DNA from: Russula earlei
Lineage: Eukaryota > Basidiomycota > Agaricomycetes > Russulales > Russulaceae
Assembly: GCA_025769875.1 (NCBI GenBank)
Contig: JAGFNK010001329.1
Span: 1 to 10,842, forward strand
Reading direction: 5' to 3'
Length of the DNA: 10,842 bases
The notes under the pieces were generated by a model that was not told where the DNA came from, did no database searches, and worked only from the letters and a program-made list of their open reading frames with translations. Below, in pieces: positions 6,911 through 10,842 of the stretch. The position numbers were made by a program, and so were the translations under genes. Within the stretch, counting starts at the first letter, position 1. Each line of letters starts with the position of its first letter.

Positions 6911-7639
6911 AATTTGCAAGTAATGACCCTTAGAGAAAAAATAACTAGGGCCCAGAATCCCGTTAACCAAAATGATGAAGTCTTGTGGACCGATTTCGTC
7001 GCTGATTTCACGTTCAAATTCACCAACACAGCAGAAAAGGAAGATGCCCAGGCGGCTCTTGTCAAACTCGAAATGAAGGATTCCCTTGACGACTACATCT
7101 CCACCTTTGAACAACTTCTTACCAAAACGGGATGGCCAGAGACAGACATAATCGCCATTGAAAGCTTCAAAAATGGGCTCAAAAGTGGACTCTACCACAC
7201 AATCCTGAGCAGGGACACCTGGCCTACCACTCTCCAGGAATGGAAGGAGGAAGCCAGGAGACAACACCAACAATTTGTCACTATCAGAGAAAAACTCAAA
7301 GGAAAGAAGACTACACACTCCCCCTCAGAACACAAGTCCCATCACCCTGACTGAATGCAGGTGGACGCCACCAAATCCAACTTCAAGAAGCTCACTGAGG
7401 AAGAAAGGAAACAATTGGCAAAAGAAGGGCATTGCTTCCATTGTAGGGAGAAAGGCCACCTCAGCCAGGAATGTCCCAAAAATACGGACCCCATTACTTC
7501 AAAGGCCCGCACTACTGAACCAACCCCGGAACCACCCAAGGAGGAAGAAGCCTCCACCATGGTGGCCCACATGAAAGCATTGCCAGTGGAGGATAGAGCC
7601 AAACTCTGGGACCTCATCCTCAAAGAGGATTTTCTCTAG
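6911..7639 (+). pseudogene. Gypsy gag, capsid and nucleocapsid part (broken)
   Basis: After the frameshift near 6910 the capsid continues: LREKITRAQNP, LWTDFVADFTFKF, the family-typical SLDDYISTFEQL and FKNGLKSGLY. A TGA at 7352-7354 interrupts the frame, which then goes on through MQVDATKSNFKKLTEEERKQL to a CX2CX4HX4C zinc knuckle (CFHCREKGHLSQEC, 7433-7474) and a Pro/Glu-rich tail. It ends at TAG 7637-7639. The zinc knuckle binds the element RNA. The stop at 7637 overlaps the protease frame in -1, so gag and pol were probably joined by frameshifting. Confidence 0.88.
7627..7639 (+). promoter_or_regulatory. Possible -1 frameshift site between gag and pol
   Basis: Gag ends in the codons GAT TTT CTC TAG. 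The pol frame is one base back and is already open here, so a -1 shift on the T4 run (7630-7633) would connect them. The context is not a canonical X-XXY-YYZ heptamer, and I did not find a clear downstream pseudoknot by eye. An indel is the alternative. Confidence 0.35.
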
Positions 7640-8258
7640 GCCAAGGTACAACAGTCGGTACTGAGGCCCACATAGATACCATTGTTCAACATAAAGAAAA
7701 CTCAATGAAAGTTCCTTTTATGATTACAACAAATGGAAAGACTGGCCAAGCGCTCCTAGACAGTGGAGCAACGGAAAACTTTATCAGCCAAGGAATCGTG
7801 GGAAAACTACAAATCCCACTTTGAACCCTCAAAACCCCCAGACCCATCATCAACATAGACGGCACCAGTAGCCAGGGTGGAGCGCTAACTCACTATGCCC
7901 ACATAGCCATGCAACATGGACCCACCACACGACTCCTCACCTTTTACATTACAAATTTAGGAGAAGATAGGATGATCCTAGGATACCCCTTCCTAAAAGC
8001 GCTAAACCCCCTCATTAACTGGAGCACTGGCCACCTTAGAAACCACCTAGGGGTCCTTCTCACCCCTGTATCACCAATGAACCCACCAAAGATCTGAGTC
8101 GCCCAAATAAGATCAACCATCATTCCCCCTGAATATTCACAGCATCAGAAAGTCTTCTCAGAAGAAGCAGCCAAGCGACTCCTGCCCAGTCAAGGAGAAC
8201 TTGACTTCAGAATCGCCCTGAAACCTGATGCCCCCAAGTTCCTTGATTGTCAAACTTA
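7630..8258 (+). pseudogene. Gypsy pol, aspartic protease and linker to RT (broken)
   Basis: The frame -1 to gag encodes a retropepsin-like domain: KVPFMITTNGKTGQALLDSGATENFIS, with the catalytic Asp codon at 7759-7761, then INIDGTSSQGG and MILGYPFLKALNPLINW, the usual second protease signature. TGA stops stand at 7822-7824 and 8095-8097; both can be explained as CGA to TGA. The linker EYSQHQKVFSEEAAKRLLPSQ leads into RT. A C6 run at 8259-8264 then shifts the frame. The domain would release gag and pol proteins. Confidence 0.87.
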
Positions 8259-9594
8259 CCCCCCTCCCCCAGAACGAAAAACAAGAACTATCAAGACAAA
8301 TACAGGAAGATCTAGCCAAAGGTTTCATCAAAGATGGTGTCTCAGATTTCGTGTCTCCTGTCTTCTTTGTCCAGAAGAAGGATGGCACCGCCCCACAGAT
8401 GGTAGTCGATTACCAAAAACTCAATAACGCCACAGTCCATGACTATCATGCTTTACCAAACATGGAAGAACAGTTGCACCGGTTAAGGGGCAAAACCACC
8501 TTTAGCAAATTTGACGTCAGAGCTGGCTACAACAACATCCTGATCCACCCAGAAGATCAGCACAAAGACACCTTCAAAACTCAATTTGGTACCTTCGTCC
8601 CCATGGTAATGGGCTTTGGCTTCACCAACACCCCAGCAGCCTTCCAACAAGCAATGAACCACACCCTCCAACCCTGGCTCCTAAAGTATCCAGAGAACAC
8701 CTACAACTATCTAGATGACATGGCAATAGCCACAGGGTTGGGAGAAGAGCACCTTCACTGGCAAATTACACACAAGTTCCTCGACCTACTCGAAAGGGAC
8801 TCCTATTTTTTAAAGGCATCAAAATGCACCTTTGAACAACACGAAATTGACTTCTTGGGTTTTCGAATCAACCAAGGGACCCTCAAGATCAACCCAGTCA
8901 AAATGGACGGTCTTAAAGATTGGCCTAGACACCCAAATAACCTGAAACAGGTACAACAAATCATGGGGGCCCTCAACTACCAACGGCCATTCATCCGAGA
9001 TTTCGCAAAAATCGCTCACCCCATCTTTTCCACCATCAAGAAAGGAACCCCCTTTTATTGGACCCCAGAAGCAACCACTGCCCTGGAGACCTTAATATCC
9101 ACAGTTTGTGACAACCCGGAACTTTACACGGCCAACCCAGAACTCCCATATGAATTGGAAACTGATGCCTCGCAGTTCGCCACCAGAGCAATCTTGTTCC
9201 AAAAGGACCCAAGAGGAAAAAGGAAAATGATCGGAAACATGTCACACACATTTAATGAAGCAGAAAGGAATTATCCGGTCTGGGATAGAGAGTTCCTGGC
9301 TCTGATCCTCGCACTCCAACATTGGCGATACCTACTAGTCGGGACTAAACATCCCATCAAAATTTTCACAGACCATGCCAACCTAGCCCACTATTGACTT
9401 CCTCACAAAATCAACCGAAGAATTGCAGGATATATCTCCACGCTTGCAGATTACCACTTTGAAATCCACCACAAACCAGGGGTCTCTAACCAGGCAGATG
9501 CCCTCTCATGACGTCCAGACCACAACGATAGGTCAGAAGACAACCAAAACATCACGGCACTCCCTGATAAACTTTTATTTGCACACTTCACACA
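8259..9594 (+). pseudogene. Gypsy pol, reverse transcriptase and RNase H (broken)
   Basis: The frame following the C6 run holds a nearly complete Ty3/gypsy RT; codon numbers count from 8228. Visible are EDLAKGFIKDGVSDFVSPVFFVQKKDG, VVDYQKLNNAT, FSKFDVRAGYNNI (Asp96), GFGFTNTPAAFQ and the active-site YLDD at codons 161-164 (Asp163 at 8714-8716). The thumb follows (KCTFEQHEIDFLGF). RNase H begins at LETDAS (Asp313), continues through RNYPVWDREFLALI and IFTDHANL, and meets a TGA at 9395-9397. The same frame continues LPHKINRRIAGYI to a second TGA at 9509-9511 in ADALS-stop-RPDH, where the family has arginine. A frame change near 9595 leads into integrase. Arg320 replaces the usual glycine after DASxFAT, again a CpG-type change. 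Confidence 0.93.
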
Positions 9595-10139
9595 GAAGAT
9601 CTCTACACCCAAGTCTTAACTGAGCAGAAAAACCGAAAATTGGATCTTCTCATGTGGAAGGTCAAATATGACCTCCAAGAAGAAGAAGGCATGTTATTCA
9701 AAGATGAGAAGTTGGTGGTACCATACCAGGAACCCCTCTTACAAAAGATTTTGCATAACTACCATGATAGCATCCTTGGGGGACATTCAGGGAATGCCTG
9801 AACCTTATATTCGATCCAAGAGTCCTTCTGGTGGCCAAAAATGGCCTACTTTATCCGGGATTACATTCAAGGCTGCGCCACCTGTCAGGCCAACAAATCC
9901 TCCACACACCCAACTCATCCCCCAATTTACCCCATTCCCCCAGAATTTCAGAAACCCTTCCAGACTGTGGCCATTGACTGGATTGTTGACCCCCCACCAT
10001 CGGAAGAAAACAATGCCATCATGACCATTACTGACCATGACTCCACTAAGGTGGCTATATTCATACCTTGCCGTAAAGACATGGGGACCCTGCAAATGGC
10101 TAAACTATTCTTACGATACACCTTCCCCTGGACCGGAAT
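9595..10139 (+). pseudogene. Gypsy pol, integrase, 3' end removed by an insertion
   Basis: The frame reads LTEQKNRKLDLLMWKVKYDLQ, then the HHCC zinc-binding domain: HDSILGGH for the histidines and CATC for the cysteines, with the typical FWWPKM between them. A TGA at 9799-9801 lies in HSGNA-stop-TL, where arginine is usual. The catalytic core follows, with the first Asp in TVAIDWIVD and the family block TITDHDSTKVAIFIPC. It runs to FPWTGI and stops at 10139. The second Asp, the Glu and the whole C-terminal domain are absent because the third element begins there. Loss of catalytic residues makes the product non-functional. Confidence 0.92.
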
Positions 10140-10323
10140 TGTCACAAGTACCGGCCCTTCGGCCAGACCGGCAACCGGACAAGCCTACCCGGACAGCCTC
10201 ACAATTCCCGCGCGTTCATATGACTCACCTAGCCTCGCATGTACCATTACTTTCCAGCATGTTCCAGTCTCAATCGTCTCGTTGTTACCTCATGTCTACT
10301 ATTTGATATAGGACATAGTCGTC

Positions 10324-10331
10324 TATATAAA
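10324..10331 (+). promoter_or_regulatory. TATA box of the third element's LTR
   Basis: TATATAAA, 184 bases into the LTR. The 11-bp hairpin begins 12 bases after it, so transcription would be expected to start within or near the hairpin. Confidence 0.6.
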
Positions 10332-10343
10332 CCTGTCAGTAGC

Positions 10344-10370
10344 AGAGAACAAGCCCTAAGCTTGTTCTCT
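10344..10370 (+). other. Perfect 11-bp hairpin just after the TATA box
   Basis: AGAGAACAAGC (10344-10354) pairs with GCTTGTTCTCT (10360-10370) around the loop CCTAA. It sits at the expected transcription start of the LTR. Confidence 0.8.
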
Positions 10371-10453
10371 TGTGAAATATCACTGGATTCTAGCTTCGGG
10401 ACTGTAGGCTTGCAGGGAATCAAGCAAATCGACTCAGAACTCTTTCCACTCTC

Positions 10454-10477
10454 AAAGTCTTCAAATGCGAAGACTTT
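10454..10477 (+). other. Perfect 9-bp hairpin in the third LTR
   Basis: AAAGTCTTC (10454-10462) pairs with GAAGACTTT (10469-10477) around the loop AAATGC. Downstream of the TATA box it would be transcribed, either in R or U5. It could influence polyadenylation or packaging; no function is shown. Confidence 0.75.
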
Positions 10478-10633
10478 TCTATCATATTTCCTCTCTGCGG
10501 TACACACTAGCCCTTGCTGTGTTGTCACCGAGATCCCCGATTCTCGCGAGAACTCGTTGTCTCGCTCGACTCAGTGCGTACGTCCTCGCGCGTGAAATGA
10601 TTTGTCAGCGACATCCGCCCCCAGTCGGTGACA

Positions 10634-10709
10634 TTAGAACAAGCTTACCTCTGAAACCCTTGACCCCGAACCGCACGCTCACAAATGAATATATCCGTCT
10701 TTTCTCAAC
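10634..10709 (+). other. Leader of the third element with presumed primer binding site
   Basis: These 76 bases follow the LTR end. They contain ACAAGCTTAC (10637-10646), a word also found directly after the gypsy 5' LTR. I do not recognise the tRNA it would match. Confidence 0.35.
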
Positions 10710-10805
10710 ATGACCACAACTCGAGACTGGAAAACTAAAGGACTCAGCACACCAACTCTTGAAGGACTAGCAGCCCTCAAATGTCCTTTTGAGCTGCTCC
10801 CCTGA
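10710..10805 (+). pseudogene. Possible start of gag of the third element
   Basis: An ATG at 10710 opens 31 codons starting MTTTRDWKTKGLSTPTLEGL and ending at TGA 10803-10805. The same frame then meets TAG eight codons later. Position after an LTR and short leader suggests the start of gag, with both stops explainable as C to T changes. I recognise no domain in so short a piece, so this may be chance. Confidence 0.25.
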
Positions 10806-10842
10806 TCAAGAAAAGAATGTCCCTAGTGCAACCATGTTGACG

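Larger units (their letters stand above)
5602..10139 (+). mobile_element. Ty3/gypsy LTR retrotransposon, degenerate, truncated in integrase
   Basis: On the plus strand: a 5' LTR, gag with a zinc knuckle, aspartic protease, reverse transcriptase, RNase H and the first two thirds of integrase. RT before integrase is the Ty3/gypsy (Metaviridae-like) order. Integrase stops abruptly at 10139, where a third element's LTR begins, so the 3' end and 3' LTR, if still present, lie beyond the window. Seven in-frame TGA stops and at least three frameshifts make it inactive. A chromodomain cannot be assessed because the integrase C-terminus is missing. Confidence 0.92.
10140..10633 (+). repeat. 5' LTR of the third element (494 bp)
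   Basis: Perfect 6-bp inverted ends, TGTCAC at 10140-10145 and GTGACA at 10628-10633, bound this region. It contains a TATA box at 10324-10331 and two perfect hairpins downstream of it (10344-10370 and 10454-10477). A GC-rich foldback using GGCC/GGCC lies near the left end (10153-10164). Sequence after 10633 does not repeat GGAAT, as expected if this LTR is followed by the body of its element. Confidence 0.75.
10140..10842 (+). mobile_element. Third LTR retrotransposon nested in the gypsy integrase (5' end only)
   Basis: A complete LTR (10140-10633) breaks the gypsy integrase frame. The sequence after it is not a continuation of that integrase, so this is not a solo LTR of the same site. The likely reading is the 5' LTR and leader of a full or partial element entering on the plus strand and continuing past the window. 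The 5-bp target duplication on the left would be GGAAT (10135-10139); its partner is out of view. Superfamily is not determinable from what is present. Confidence 0.7.

Noticed and set aside
6878..7318. Minus-strand 146-codon open frame opposite gypsy gag
   Set aside because: It mirrors conserved capsid codons and shows no domain.
133..9801. UGA recoding (as Trp or selenocysteine) to explain the many in-frame TGAs
   Set aside because: At the best-conserved sites the family residue is arginine, which fits CGA to TGA. Catalytic residues are also lost by CpG changes, so these copies are simply decayed.
10140..10633. Reading the 10140-10633 unit as a solo LTR
   Set aside because: The five bases before it (GGAAT) do not recur after it, and gypsy integrase does not resume at 10634.
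1..10842. CRISPR array, tRNA or rRNA gene, toxin or defence system, host gene
   Set aside because: No regularly spaced repeats, no tRNA-like fold recognised by eye and no domains outside the retrotransposon proteins were found on either strand.

Overview
This window looks like a piece of a fungal genome, most likely a basidiomycete of the agaricomycete type. It consists almost entirely of decayed LTR retrotransposons. I see no host gene, no tRNA or rRNA gene, no CRISPR array and no bacterial operon. The fungal assignment is inference: it rests on the style of the gag and pol proteins, the compact LTRs with short inverted ends, and a mutation pattern concentrated at CpG.

Layout. (1) Bases 1-5393 hold a Ty1/copia element on the minus strand. 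Its 5' LTR (5103-5393) is complete and its 3' LTR (1-73) is cut by the window edge. Between them lie gag, protease, integrase, reverse transcriptase and RNase H, in copia order, but broken. (2) Inside that gag, at 3816-4523, sits a 708-bp solo LTR of another element. It is flanked by a 4-bp target duplication (CCGG/CTGG on the plus strand). Removing it plus one duplication copy restores the gag frame. (3) Bases 5394-5601 are unassigned flank. (4) Bases 5602-10139 hold a Ty3/gypsy element on the plus strand: 5' LTR, gag with a zinc knuckle, then protease, RT, RNase H and the first part of integrase. (5) At 10140 this integrase is cut by a third element. Its 494-bp 5' LTR (10140-10633) has perfect TGTCAC/GTGACA ends, and its leader runs off the window.

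How the parts relate. None of the elements seen here can be autonomous. The copia and gypsy frames carry nine in-frame TGA stops, most at places where the family has arginine, which is what CGA to TGA produces. Several lost catalytic or conserved residues also fit CpG transitions. In the 73-bp overlap of the two copia LTRs, all five substitutions are CpG transitions. Homopolymer-length frameshifts add to the damage. The order of events that can be read is copia before solo LTR, and gypsy before the third element. Copia and gypsy cannot be ordered relative to each other.

I did not find a new defence, regulatory or metabolic system. The most notable signals are the CpG-specific decay, the duplicated hairpin motifs in the copia LTR, hairpins placed just after the TATA boxes of the two gypsy-side LTRs, and a 10-base word shared just downstream of both of those LTRs.
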